A stretch of 64,000 nucleotides of DNA from Devosia sp. (GCA_016713105.1 JADJPS010000006.1:124001-188000), one strand, 5' to 3'. Shown: positions 52,600 to 62,870, counted from the stretch's first letter. Program-made: numbers and translations. The notes: a model not told the origin generated them from the sequence alone.

Positions 52600-55500
52600 G
52601 TGGCGAACCGGGCAGTCTCAAGTCGGAAAGCAGTGAAACCTACTCCCGTCCCAGGCATCAAGCACCGCAAGCGCTCGGCATGGCGCGTCCTGGTCAGGGT
52701 GGCGGCCGCCGCCATTGCAGCACCCGTGCTTGTGCTGGTGCTGCTCTATGCCGTTCTGCTGGCGACGCCGATTCCATTGCCCTTTGTCAGCCAGCAGGTG
52801 CGCAACATCGTTGTTGGCATGATGCCCGCTGGCAGCCAGCTGGAACTGGGCGAAATGGCGCTGGCACTCGAGGACTTCGTCTGGCCTGTCATCCAGTTCA
52901 GCCCGGTCGTGTTCACCGACGTCAAGACCGGTGGAACGGTCAGCATGGAGGCACTGGAGGTGGGCTTTTCACCGGTCCGTGCCCTCGTCGGCCAGCCGGG
53001 CGCGACGGTCACCATCGTCGGCCCTCACCTGCAGGTCAACCAGGACATCTTCGGGCCGCGGCTCGCGAAGTTCGAACTGGTGGACGAGCCCGACGGCACA
53101 CGCACGGTTCGTGTCATCGAGGGGCAGGACGAGTTTCCGGACGTCGCGTTCTCCAGTGAAGGGCTGGATGTGCGCGGCACGGTGCCCGATCCCAAGCTGG
53201 GCATCCGTTCCGACAATGACTGGCTGGTCTACAATCTCGAGGCGGCGGCCGAAGGGATCGCCGGAATCATCCAGCAGGCGCGCAGCGGCAGTTTTTCCAA
53301 GCTGGTGGTGCGCGGCGGCACACTGGACATGAATGATGCGCTCTACGGCGTGTTCAGGACCTTCAGGGACATATCGCTCGATATCGCCCCGGCGAGTGAC
53401 GCCATGTCCGCGGCCGGCAGCTTCTCCGTGGACTTTGGCGGTACCGTGATGCACGGGATGGTCGAGTGGCTGGAGGGCGAGGGCGAAACCGGTCGCCTCA
53501 AGGCTTCGATCACGAACTTCGATCCGGCGGCGTTTTCGCCCATGGTGGGCGACACGAGCGCCCCGGCTACGGTCGTGGGTTCGATGTCGGTCTCGATGGA
53601 CGTCGGCTTTCTTGGCACCGGCCGGAGAGTCTCCGACGGCCTGTTCCACCTCGACATGACCGGCATGGATGTGAAGACGCCCAATGGTTACGAGCCGATC
53701 GCGACGTCGATCGCGGAGGTGCGCTGGGATCCATCCGTGGGCCAGTTCACGATGGATGAGACCCAGGTCAGCGTGGGCAACAACACGGCCTATGTGAAAG
53801 GCGTCTTCCGCCTCGGTCTCGACACCCAATATGGTCCGACTGTCAGCATCTCCCTGACCGGACGCGACATCTCGCTGGCCTCGGATATCGGGCCGCCCGC
53901 CGAGCCGTTCGTCGAGATGAGCCTCGCGGCGTGGTCGGCACCGCTCTACGGAGCGACCGGCATCGACCAGTTCGAGATCAGGAAGGCAGACGGCTCGCAG
54001 ATTGCCGCACGAGGGCGCGTCGATATGCTGCTCGATGGCGCGGGCTTCGACATGACGGTGGCCGGCGATGGTATCAGTGCCGACGATCTCAAGCGCGTCT
54101 GGCCGCCGTTTCTGGCCAAGGAGAGCCGGGAGTGGTTCGTCAAGAGCGTGGTGGCAGGGAAGCTCAAGGCGTCGTCCATGCGGTACGACTTCCCCGTCGG
54201 GTCGCTGGACCTGACGGCCGAGGACCAGGCACTTCCCGCAGGGGCGATCACCATCGACATCGTCGGCGAAGGGGTGGTGATCAAGGCCGTGGACAGCATG
54301 GCGCCGATCAAGCTCGAGGGTGACACCCAACTCACCATGCGCGATTCCGGCGTCACGATTTCGGCCGACGGCGCGACGATACCGACCGAGAAGGGCACCA
54401 TTGCCGTTGCCAACGTGGCGTTTGTGATTGGTTCGGATGGAAGCGACACGACCGTCTACGAAATCTCCGGCGATCTCTCCAGCGGTGTTCCGGCCCTGGT
54501 GGCGCTGGCCAGGGAGCAGCAGCCGGAGGCCATCAAGAACGCGAACCTGCCGGTCGACCTCGACACGCTCACCGGCAACGTCAGCCTGTCCCTGGTGTCA
54601 ACGATTGCCATGGACAAGCATACCGACCAGTTGAAGAGCCTCGACTATGCCATCAACGGGGTGGGGCAGGATCTCGGCTCGACGGCGCAGTTCGACGGCC
54701 ACACCATTGGCAATGGCCAACTGTCGTTCGTTGTATCCCAGGCTGGCTACAGGGTGGCGGGCCAGGGCCAGATCGACGGCATATCCGCCGACGTGACGAT
54801 CGACGGCAAGCTCGCCGAGGGCGCTCCGCCTCCCACCGTGCTGGTGAGCACCACAGTGAGTGCCGGCGACCTCAAGAAGCTGGGGGTCGACGCCTCGCAG
54901 TTCCTCTCCGGCTCGGCGAGCCTGGTCGCCAGGCCAATGGAGGACGGGACCATCCAGGTGGCGCTCGATCTCAGCAAGGCAGGGCTGACGATCAAGGATC
55001 TCGGGATCACCAAGGCGGTGGGCGTCGCGGGTGAGGCGCAGGCGGCAATCAAGCTCACCGGCGACGTGGCCGAGGTCAGCCAAATCGACATCGGTTTCGG
55101 TGACGTCCGCCTCAAGGGAGCGATCGACTTCGATCTCAAGAAGGGGTTGCAGGCGGCCGAGTTCACCACCTTCAGGTTGAGCCCGGATGACGATGCACAG
55201 CTTGCGCTGGCGCCTGTGAAGGACGGGTACGAGATCAAGCTGCGTGGCAACCAACTGGATCTCAAGCCGATGTTGCAGCGGTTCTTCTCCCTCAGTGGCG
55301 ACTCCACCGGCGGTCCGCAGGCCACGGCCATCAACCAGACGATCGTGGTGGACGCCGAACTCAAGCGCGCACTGGGATTCTACAAGACAACGGCGTTCAA
55401 CGTGGACCTCGACCTGGCGTTGCGTGGGGCCGACCTGCAGCGGGTCAGCCTGCAGGCCAACCTCGGCGGCGATCGCAGCGTGTCGGTCACGACCAACAAG

Positions 55501-56103
55501 ACGCCGGACGGGAAGGTAATGTCGGTTGCCTTCAACGATCTGGGCACGCTGCTGCGCCTGATGAACATCTACCCCAATGTCGAGGGTGGCGAAGGCAGCC
55601 TCGTCGTGCAGACGATCGACGACGAGAAGATCGACAAGGGGCAGTTCGCGCTCAGGCGGTTTGCCTTCGTCAACGAGCAGAATGTCGGAAAGATTCTCGG
55701 GAACCATCAGGAATCGCGCGCGATGATCTCGCGCTCGAACAAGCTGGAGTTCCGCTCCGGGGAGGTCGACTTCGTCCGGCGCAAGGATCGGGTGGAAATC
55801 ACCGATGCGGTTCTGGCCGGCGACACCGTCGGCGGTACGGCGCGTGGCTTCATCTACACGGACAACCGGCAGTACGACCTCACCGGCACCTATGTGCCGC
55901 TGTTCGGTCTGAACAATGCGTTCGCCAAGCTCCTCGGACCGCTGGCCGGACGCGACGGGGAGGGGCTCTTCGGGGTGACATTCGCCATCCGCGGGGCGCT
56001 CGACAAGCCAGACTTCAAGATCAACCCGATGTCGGCGCTGGTACCGGGCGCGTTCCGACGGATGTTCGAATACCGCGCCAAGGAAATCCCGCGAGTCGAG
56101 TAA
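52600..56103 (+). CDS. YhdP/AsmA-like protein with DUF3971 domain
   Basis: 1167 residues, GTG start. One N-terminal membrane helix (about 28-56), then a very long beta-rich periplasmic region with repeated segments, the make-up of the AsmA-like bridge proteins that carry phospholipids between the inner and outer membranes. The N-terminal LELGEMALALEDFVWPVIQF is like the DUF3971 start, and the C-terminal part (DTVGGTARGFIYTDNRQYDL, GTYVPLFGLNNAFAKLLGPL) is the conserved AsmA-2 end. No closer start codon is available. It begins 103 bp from the divergent peroxiredoxin gene. Confidence 0.88.
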   Translation: MANRAVSSRKAVKPTPVPGIKHRKRSAWRVLVRVAAAAIAAPVLVLVLLYAVLLATPIPLPFVSQQVRNIVVGMMPAGSQLELGEMALALEDFVWPVIQFSPVVFTDVKTGGTVSMEALEVGFSPVRALVGQPGATVTIVGPHLQVNQDIFGPRLAKFELVDEPDGTRTVRVIEGQDEFPDVAFSSEGLDVRGTVPDPKLGIRSDNDWLVYNLEAAAEGIAGIIQQARSGSFSKLVVRGGTLDMNDALYGVFRTFRDISLDIAPASDAMSAAGSFSVDFGGTVMHGMVEWLEGEGETGRLKASITNFDPAAFSPMVGDTSAPATVVGSMSVSMDVGFLGTGRRVSDGLFHLDMTGMDVKTPNGYEPIATSIAEVRWDPSVGQFTMDETQVSVGNNTAYVKGVFRLGLDTQYGPTVSISLTGRDISLASDIGPPAEPFVEMSLAAWSAPLYGATGIDQFEIRKADGSQIAARGRVDMLLDGAGFDMTVAGDGISADDLKRVWPPFLAKESREWFVKSVVAGKLKASSMRYDFPVGSLDLTAEDQALPAGAITIDIVGEGVVIKAVDSMAPIKLEGDTQLTMRDSGVTISADGATIPTEKGTIAVANVAFVIGSDGSDTTVYEISGDLSSGVPALVALAREQQPEAIKNANLPVDLDTLTGNVSLSLVSTIAMDKHTDQLKSLDYAINGVGQDLGSTAQFDGHTIGNGQLSFVVSQAGYRVAGQGQIDGISADVTIDGKLAEGAPPPTVLVSTTVSAGDLKKLGVDASQFLSGSASLVARPMEDGTIQVALDLSKAGLTIKDLGITKAVGVAGEAQAAIKLTGDVAEVSQIDIGFGDVRLKGAIDFDLKKGLQAAEFTTFRLSPDDDAQLALAPVKDGYEIKLRGNQLDLKPMLQRFFSLSGDSTGGPQATAINQTIVVDAELKRALGFYKTTAFNVDLDLALRGADLQRVSLQANLGGDRSVSVTTNKTPDGKVMSVAFNDLGTLLRLMNIYPNVEGGEGSLVVQTIDDEKIDKGQFALRRFAFVNEQNVGKILGNHQESRAMISRSNKLEFRSGEVDFVRRKDRVEITDAVLAGDTVGGTARGFIYTDNRQYDLTGTYVPLFGLNNAFAKLLGPLAGRDGEGLFGVTFAIRGALDKPDFKINPMSALVPGAFRRMFEYRAKEIPRVE

Positions 56104-56195
56104 TTGCCCGTGGACGCGCGTCCGGGCCTTGATGCAGGTCAAGGGGCCAGGCGTCCTGCCGTATGACACTCACTTGTCGGCGAATGGAGATTGCT

Positions 56196-56645
56196 ATGTA
56201 TGCTCGAATTCTGGTGGCGACGGACGGGTCCGACCTTGCCGGGCGCGCCTTGGACCATGCGCTGCAACTGGCCCTGATGGCCGGGAGCGAGGTGATCATC
56301 GTGACGATCACCGAGCCGGCGGTGATGGCAGCGGGTGGCTATGCCGCCGCCGCCGGAGCTGTCTTTGACCCGATGCCCGAAGTCATCGAGGCTCAGCAGA
56401 AGGCCGCCAACGACCTGCTCGCGGCGGCGGCCAGGAAGGCCGAGGCGGCCGGGATCCGGGCGCGGACAGTTCTGGTGGAGAACAGCTTTCCCTCCGACGG
56501 CATCATCGCGACGGCCAATCAGGTCGGCGCCGAGTTGATCGTCATGGGGTCGCACGGACGGGCCGGGCTGGGCCGGCTGCTGCTGGGCAGCCAGACCAAC
56601 AACGTGCTCGCGCACAGCAAGATCCCGGTGCTGGTGACGCGCTGA
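56196..56645 (+). CDS. Universal stress protein (UspA family)
   Basis: 149 residues, one Usp domain. ILVATDGSDLAGRALDHALQ at the N-terminus and the ATP-binding GSHGRAGLGRLLLGSQTNNV near the C-terminus, so this is the nucleotide-binding class. ATG 56196 has GGAG six bases upstream; a second ATG 12 bases earlier is less well placed. Not obviously in an operon. Confidence 0.95.
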   Translation: MYARILVATDGSDLAGRALDHALQLALMAGSEVIIVTITEPAVMAAGGYAAAAGAVFDPMPEVIEAQQKAANDLLAAAARKAEAAGIRARTVLVENSFPSDGIIATANQVGAELIVMGSHGRAGLGRLLLGSQTNNVLAHSKIPVLVTR

Positions 56646-56646
56646 C

Positions 56647-56665
56647 GGTGTGAACTCTTCACACC
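56647..56665. promoter_or_regulatory. Perfect inverted repeat, probable parDE operator
   Basis: GGTGTGAA-CTC-TTCACACC, 8-base arms. It lies just after the Usp stop and 40 bp before the antitoxin ATG. No U-run follows, so a terminator is unlikely; autoregulation by the antitoxin is the natural reading. Confidence 0.6.
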
Positions 56666-56705
56666 ACATGTTAGGGTGGCAACCGAGTCCACTGGAGTTG
56701 CAGCC

Positions 56706-56986
56706 ATGGCCAAGGTCGTCAAGCGCACGTTCAGCCTCACCGAGGAACAGGTGAAGTTCATCGATGAGAAGGTGAAGGCAGGCGGCTATGCCTCCGGCAG
56801 CGAGATCGTGCGCGAGGGCCTGCGGGGTTGCAGGAGCGGGCCACCGCCATCGATCGCTGGCTCACCGATGAGGTGATCCTAACGTATGATCGCGTCATTG
56901 CTGGCGTTGAGCCGATGCATACGGCCGAAGAGGTTCGCGCTGGAGCCCGCGCGCTCATGGAGCGCGTTTCGAAGGCCGCCGAATGA
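56706..56986 (+). CDS. ParD-like antitoxin, frameshifted
   Basis: About 93 residues if one base is added. N-terminus MAKVVKRTFSLTEEQVKFID, then EKVKAGGYASGSEIVREGLR is the ribbon-helix-helix DNA-binding part. The visible frame then reads wrongly, while a neighbouring frame gives LQERATAIDRWLTDEVILTY and ends MERVSKAAE, the toxin-binding tail. Adding a G to the G4 run at 56824-56827 joins the two. The corrected stop overlaps the toxin ATG (ATGA), as in other parDE operons. Confidence 0.75.
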
Positions 56987-57342
56987 AGGTTCGGCGAGTA
57001 GCCTACACGGGGGCTGCTCGCGCCGATATCGATCGTATTCTGCTCTGGTTGAGCGTGACGGCATCGCCTGAGGCCGCGTATGCCGTGACCGAGAGAGTGC
57101 TTGACTTCATCGATGGGCTGGCGATTGGCGCGGAGCGCGGGCAACTGCGCGCTGACCTGCGACCCGGCCTGCGCATCGTTCCTCACGAGAGGGCGATCAT
57201 CGCCTTTGTCGTTGATACAGACGCCGTCTCCATCCTTCGCGTCTTCTATGGCGGCGAAAACGGGAGACGGCGATCAGGAAGGTCGCGATTGATCAGACCG
57301 GCCTCAGCAGTGCGTGCTTCTTCTTCCCGACCGACAGCTTGA
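56983..57342 (+). CDS. ParE/RelE-superfamily toxin, C-terminus uncertain
   Basis: 119 codons. Body MKVRRVAYTGAARADIDRIL ... ERVLDFIDGLAIGAERGQLR ... GLRIVPHERAIIAFVVDTDA ... ILRVFYGGEN matches ParE/RelE toxins of about 95-100 residues. After GGEN the frame reads an Arg/Ser-rich stretch unlike the family; a base added there would give NWETAIRK, the usual ending, but without a nearby stop. The C-terminal 20 codons and the stop are therefore doubtful. The gene tail overlaps tyrS on the opposite strand by up to 50 bases. Confidence 0.72.
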   Translation: MKVRRVAYTGAARADIDRILLWLSVTASPEAAYAVTERVLDFIDGLAIGAERGQLRADLRPGLRIVPHERAIIAFVVDTDAVSILRVFYGGENGRRRSGRSRLIRPASAVRASSSRPTA

Positions 57343-58569
57343 TGACGCCTTCGGGGAGGAGGTCGGCATCACCGATTTTCGCAGTTGGGTCGGCAACCAG
57401 CTTGTCGTTCACACGCACGGCGCCGGACTCAACAAGCCTGCGAGCCTCGCCATTGCTAAGGGCAAGCCCAGCCTTGACCATCAGCGCCAAGAGTCCGTTG
57501 GTGGTCTGGACCGTCACTTGTCCCAGTCGCACTGCTGACGAGAGTCCTCGATCTCGACCGTCGGCAGAGAGAGGTCGAGGGCACCGGATTCGAAGGTCGC
57601 GGCCGCCGTCTTCGCGGCCTGATCGGCGGCCTCGCGGCCGTGGACGATGGCGGTGATCTCGGTGGCGAGGATCTTCTTGGCGTCGTTGATCTCGGCGCCG
57701 CCCAGGGCCTCGAGGCGGGCGATCTCGTCGAGCGGCAGGCGGGTGAAAATCCTTAGGAACTTGCCGACGTCGGCGTCCTCGGTGTTGCGGAAGTACTGCC
57801 AGAAATCATAGGGGCTGAAGAGGTCGCCGTTGAGCCAGACGGCCCCGGACGCGGTCTTGCCCATCTTCTGCCCCGACGCCGTGGTGAGCAGCGGCGTCGT
57901 GAGGGCATAGAGCTGCGGGCCGCCCATGCGGTGGCTGAGGTCGACGCCGTTGATGATGTTGCCCCACTGGTCCGAGCCGCCCATCTGCAGCACGGTGCCG
58001 TAGCGGCGGTTGAGCTCGACGAAGTCGTAGCCCTGCATGATCATGTAGTTGAATTCGAGGAAGCTCAGGGACTGCTCCCGGTCGAGCCGCAGCTTCACGC
58101 TGTCGAACGACAGCATGCGGTTGACCGAGAAATAACGCCCGACATCGCGCAGGAACTCGACATAGTTGAGCTTCAGCAGCCAGTCGGCATTGTTCACCAT
58201 GATAGCCGGGTTGCTGCCATCGTAGCGCAGGATGTTGGAGTAGACCCGCTTGATGCTCTCGATGTTGGTCTGGATCTGCGCGACGGTGAGAAGCTGGCGC
58301 TGGTCGTCGCGGAACGAGGGGTCACCGACCATGGAGGTGCCGCCGCCCATCAGGCTGATCGCCTTGTGGCCGGTCTCCTGCAGCCAGTAGAGCATGGTGA
58401 CGGTGATCAGGTTGCCGATGTGGATCGACGTCGCGGTGGCGTCGTAGCCGACATAGCCCGAGATCGGCCCCCTGGCGGCGAGCGCGTCGAGGCCCTCGGG
58501 GTCGGAAACCTGGTGGATGAAGCCGCGCTGGTCGAGCACGTTCAGGAAGTCGGACTTGAACTTTGACAT
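57293..58569 (-). CDS. tyrS: Tyrosyl-tRNA synthetase, split by a frameshift
   Basis: About 425 residues. Charges tRNA-Tyr. Class I signature TSIHIGNL (HIGH equivalent) and the KMSKS equivalent KMGKT in SGQKMGKTASG, with MQGYDFVELNRRYGTVLQMG between. The catalytic part ends in TVEIEDSRQQ, and the C-terminal S4 RNA-binding domain (NGLLALMVKAGLALSNGEAR, GAVRVNDKLV) is in another frame; the junction is within 57515-57540 and is not a long homopolymer. ATG 58569 (MSKFKSDFLNVLD) starts the conserved N-terminus. An intact gene is expected in a living cell, so a consensus error is likely. Confidence 0.93.
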
Positions 58570-58623
58570 AGTCTGGTCACGTTGCTGAATGGAAGTATGC
58601 ACACCGAGTGTGAGGAAGCGACG

Positions 58624-59286
58624 CTAGCGTCCTTTTCCTGCGGCGATTTCGGCACGGCGGCGGTCCAGATAGTCGGCGCAGCGCTGGGTCAGTTCCTCGA
58701 TCTTGCCTTCGTAGAAGTGGTTCGCCCCATCGACGATCTGCTGTTCGATAGTGATCCCCTTCTGTGTCTTCAGCTTGTCGACCAGCTTCTGCACCGATTG
58801 CGGCGGGGCGACACGATCCTTCTCGCCGTGGATGATGAGGCCGGATGACGGGCAGGGAGCAAGAAAGCTGAAGTCGTAGAGGTTCTCGGGCGGGCTGACG
58901 GAGATGAAGCCCTCGACCTCTGGGCGGCGCATCAGCAGCTGCATGCCGATCCATGCGCCGAACGAAAAGCCGGCGATCCAGCAGCCGCGCGACTCGCGGT
59001 TGAGCGACTGCAGCCAGTCGAGCGCCGAAGCCGCGTCGGACAATTCGCCGATGCCGTGGTCGAACAGGCCCTGGCTGCGGCCGACGCCGCGCGAATTGAA
59101 GCGCAGCACCGAAAAGCCGCGCTTCGCGAACATGTAGAAGAGGTTGTAGACGATCTGGTTGTTCATCGTGCCGCCGAACTGCGGATGCGGATGCAACACG
59201 ATGGCAATCGGGGCGTTGGGGTCCTTGCCCTGCTGGTAGCGTCCCTCGAGGCGACCCTCTGGTCCGTTGAAGATGACTTCTGGCAT
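58624..59286 (-). CDS. Alpha/beta hydrolase (COG2945-like)
   Basis: 220 residues. IAIVLHPHPQFGGTMNNQIV near the N-terminus, nucleophile in WIAGFSFGAWIGM (Ser in GFSFG), acid region GEKDRVAPP and His in VDGANHFYEGK. Matches the small cytoplasmic hydrolases often annotated as COG2945, substrate unknown. Same strand as tyrS, 54 bp upstream of it. The 314 bp between this gene and the desulfurase gene hold the Irr-type box and no other convincing gene. Confidence 0.9.
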   Translation of the reverse strand: MPEVIFNGPEGRLEGRYQQGKDPNAPIAIVLHPHPQFGGTMNNQIVYNLFYMFAKRGFSVLRFNSRGVGRSQGLFDHGIGELSDAASALDWLQSLNRESRGCWIAGFSFGAWIGMQLLMRRPEVEGFISVSPPENLYDFSFLAPCPSSGLIIHGEKDRVAPPQSVQKLVDKLKTQKGITIEQQIVDGANHFYEGKIEELTQRCADYLDRRRAEIAAGKGR

Positions 59287-59417
59287 GACGTCGATTCCTT
59301 ACGCCGTTCTTTCGGCCCCGCCGGACACGGGGCGCATAGCTGGTGCACGCGCCCGATCCGGTCTCTCGGCTTGACGAATGGTGCGCCGCTGCCTAAAACA
59401 TGGGCCGAAATATCCAG

Positions 59418-59434
59418 TTTCGAATAATTCTAAA
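59418..59434. promoter_or_regulatory. Irr-type iron control element upstream of suf
   Basis: TTTCGAATAATTCTAAA, one base from the rhizobial iron control element TTTAGAA-N3-TTCTAAA bound by Irr. The symmetry continues outward (CCAG on the left, CTGG on the right), giving 25 bp of near-perfect palindrome at 59414-59438. It is 166 bp before the desulfurase ATG. Irr and RirA are known to control suf operons in rhizobia. Confidence 0.7.
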
Positions 59435-59600
59435 CTGGCTTTTCGTGCGGCGGCAGTTGGTGTTCCAACCGCTTCCGGTTGCTGGTGAGCGCTCCTTGTA
59501 GAGAAAGTGAGCGACCGATTTCAAGATTTGTTTCGGGTCACCCTGGGCGCATCGGCGTCGCAGGCCGACATTCGGAACCAAGAGGCGAGCCGTTACGGCC

Positions 59601-60752
59601 ATGACGCGACCATCGATCTATCTCGATCACAATGCGTCCGTCCCGCTGCTTCCCGAGGCGCGGGAAGCACTGCTTTGCGCGCTGGACCGTGTCGGGAACC
59701 CGTCTTCGGTCCACAGCCACGGCCGGGCGCAGCGGGCCGAGATCGACGCGGCACGTGCCGCGGTGGCCAAGCTCGCCGGGGCCGAACGCGAGCAGGTGGT
59801 CTTCACCGGCTCCGCGACGGAAGCGATCACGCAGGCCATCGTTGCCGGGGCGCGGGCTTTCGGTGTCGACGGCGTGGTGGTCTCGGCTGGCGAACATGCG
59901 GCGGTGCTCAAGGCAGCCGAGGCGACCGGCCTGCCGGTCAAGCGCGTGGCGCTCGATGCCGAGGGACGGATCTCGATCGAGCAGATCAGGGCCGCCGTTG
60001 CCGAGGCGGACCTGGTGGGGATGCGCCTCCTCGTCGCCGTCCACCTCGTCAACAATGAGACCGGCGTGATTCAGCCGATTGCGGCGATCGAGCGCCTGGT
60101 GGGACCCAGTCCGCACTATCTGTTCGTCGATGCCGTGCAGGCGCTGGGCAAGATGCCGATCGACTTCGCGTCGCGGGCCGCGGACCTGATGGCGGTGAGC
60201 GCCCACAAGATCGGCGGGCCGGCCGGCATCGGCGCGCTGCTGATGAAGGCACATGCCGCGGAGGTACGGCTGATTCCCGGTGGCGGCCAGGAGGGCGGAC
60301 GGCGCGGCGGCACGGAATCGACGGCGCTGATCGCCGGCTTCGGCGCCGCAGCAGCGACCTTCGCGGACCACTACCAGCGGGCCGGGGTCGGCGAACTGGT
60401 GCGCCTCGTCGAGACGGGCATGCGGGAGACCGCTCCGGACCTCGTGATCTTCGGGGCGGACGCCGAACGCATCGGCAATACCAGCAACTTCGCGGTACCT
60501 GGCCTCAGGAACAGCGTGGCGATGATGGGGCTGGACCTCGCCGGGTTCTCGGTTTCCTCGGGATCGGCGTGCTCGTCGGGCAAGGTGGGGCCGAGCCATG
60601 TCCTCGCCGCCATGGGCATCGCACCCGACCTGGGGAATTGCGCGCTGCGCGTCAGTTTCGGCTGGTCGTCATCCGTTGACGACGTCGCAGCGTATCTCAA
60701 GGGCTTTGGCGAAGTGGTCGGCCGGCATCGGGCCCGCCGCGTCGCAGCATAG
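59601..60752 (+). CDS. Cysteine desulfurase (NifS/IscS class)
   Basis: 383 residues. PLP enzyme that takes sulfur from cysteine for Fe-S cluster assembly. YLDHNASVPLLPEAREAL at the N-terminus, VHLVNNETGVIQPI, the PLP lysine in VSAHKIGGPAGIGA, and the sulfur-carrying Cys in SSGSACSSGKVGPSH. The class I (IscS/NifS) Cys loop is present. It opens the suf cluster 10 bases before sufB, the arrangement of rhizobial suf operons, where this gene is often called sufS2 or nifS-like. Confidence 0.94.
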   Translation: MTRPSIYLDHNASVPLLPEAREALLCALDRVGNPSSVHSHGRAQRAEIDAARAAVAKLAGAEREQVVFTGSATEAITQAIVAGARAFGVDGVVVSAGEHAAVLKAAEATGLPVKRVALDAEGRISIEQIRAAVAEADLVGMRLLVAVHLVNNETGVIQPIAAIERLVGPSPHYLFVDAVQALGKMPIDFASRAADLMAVSAHKIGGPAGIGALLMKAHAAEVRLIPGGGQEGGRRGGTESTALIAGFGAAAATFADHYQRAGVGELVRLVETGMRETAPDLVIFGADAERIGNTSNFAVPGLRNSVAMMGLDLAGFSVSSGSACSSGKVGPSHVLAAMGIAPDLGNCALRVSFGWSSSVDDVAAYLKGFGEVVGRHRARRVAA

Positions 60753-60762
60753 GAAGAGAACC

Positions 60763-62262
<1,500 letters not shown>

Positions 62263-62323
62263 CTATCAACGGATTTTGATACTATCAAACGTGCTGCCTA
62301 TATATCAAGGCGGACTTTGATAG
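62263..62323. repeat. Array of TATCAA/TTGATA inverted repeats after sufB
   Basis: Five copies of a TATCAA-type half-site in alternating orientation: CTATCAA 62263, TTTGATA 62275, CTATCAAA 62282, ATATCAA 62302, TTTGATAG 62316. TTTGATACTATCAAA (62275-62289) is a perfect palindrome with a one-base centre. The array ends at a strong ribosome-binding site (GGAGGA, 62323) four bases before an ATG at 62333. This is the layout of an autoregulated operator-promoter. Confidence 0.65.
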
Positions 62324-62332
62324 GAGGAATTG

Positions 62333-62581
62333 ATGCAGGCCGAGCAGCTGGATCTGAGCGGTGACGGCGGGTCTCACGACCAGGGCAAGATCCACCCTAG
62401 CCGCCACGGGCCGACGCCAGATCTGGCTTATGCGGCATCCGCTACCAGCACGCGCGCAAGGGCGGTGGCGCTGGGTCAGAAGGTGGGATCGGCAGCGGCT
62501 GGCGTCCCATGTCGGGAGCCTCGCGAGGTCGATGAGCATCTGCAACTGACGCGGGCGACAGGCCGCCTGACGGCTGGCTAA
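62333..62581 (+). CDS. Doubtful small open frame between sufB and the membrane protein gene
   Basis: 82 codons from an ATG with an excellent GGAGGA site. The product (MQAEQLDLSGDGGSHDQGK...) has no recognisable domain, signal or membrane segment and an odd Ala/Arg/Gly composition. The start signals are good but the coding sequence is not convincing. Alternatives: a degraded or frameshifted antitoxin or regulator that used the inverted repeats, or an insertion into the 5' end of the next gene. The remaining bases to 62633 hold nothing else I can support. Confidence 0.25.
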   Translation: MQAEQLDLSGDGGSHDQGKIHPSRHGPTPDLAYAASATSTRARAVALGQKVGSAAAGVPCREPREVDEHLQLTRATGRLTAG

Positions 62582-62633
62582 CCGCTACTGGTTCGCGCGC
62601 CGCTTCCCGGTCAGCGAGATCAAGGCCGACCGC

Positions 62634-62870
62634 ATGGGTCCGATCAGCACCGAGGGCTGGGCGGTGGTGGGCCTGTTCATCGGTTGCATGGTGGCGGGCG
62701 CAGCGGGGCTGTTCACTTTCGCGTTTGCCTACCGCTCGCCGTTCCTGGGCGTGGTGACGATGGCGGTGTTCGCGCTCGTCGGGGGCATCGCGTTCATCGG
62801 CGCGGCATACCTGCGCGGCGACAAGGTTCATACGGTCGAGGACTACAGGAGCGGGCGGGTGAAGCAATGA
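62634..62870 (+). CDS. Small two-helix membrane protein, 5' end uncertain
   Basis: 78 residues from ATG 62634: two transmembrane helices (about 8-31 and 38-60) and a C-terminal HTVEDYRSGRVKQ. In frame upstream, back to 62583, the sequence continues ANRYWFARRFPVSEIKADRM, which looks like real protein (it resembles the N-termini of small rhizobial inner-membrane proteins) but has no ordinary start codon. The gene may therefore begin further upstream and be damaged or mis-sequenced. The stop overlaps the cupin start (ATGA). Function unknown. Confidence 0.72.
   Translation: MGPISTEGWAVVGLFIGCMVAGAAGLFTFAFAYRSPFLGVVTMAVFALVGGIAFIGAAYLRGDKVHTVEDYRSGRVKQ

Noticed and set aside
54598..56169. A 523-codon minus-strand frame opposite the YhdP/AsmA-like gene
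   Set aside because: Antisense shadow: the plus-strand protein has clear family features and the minus-strand product has none.
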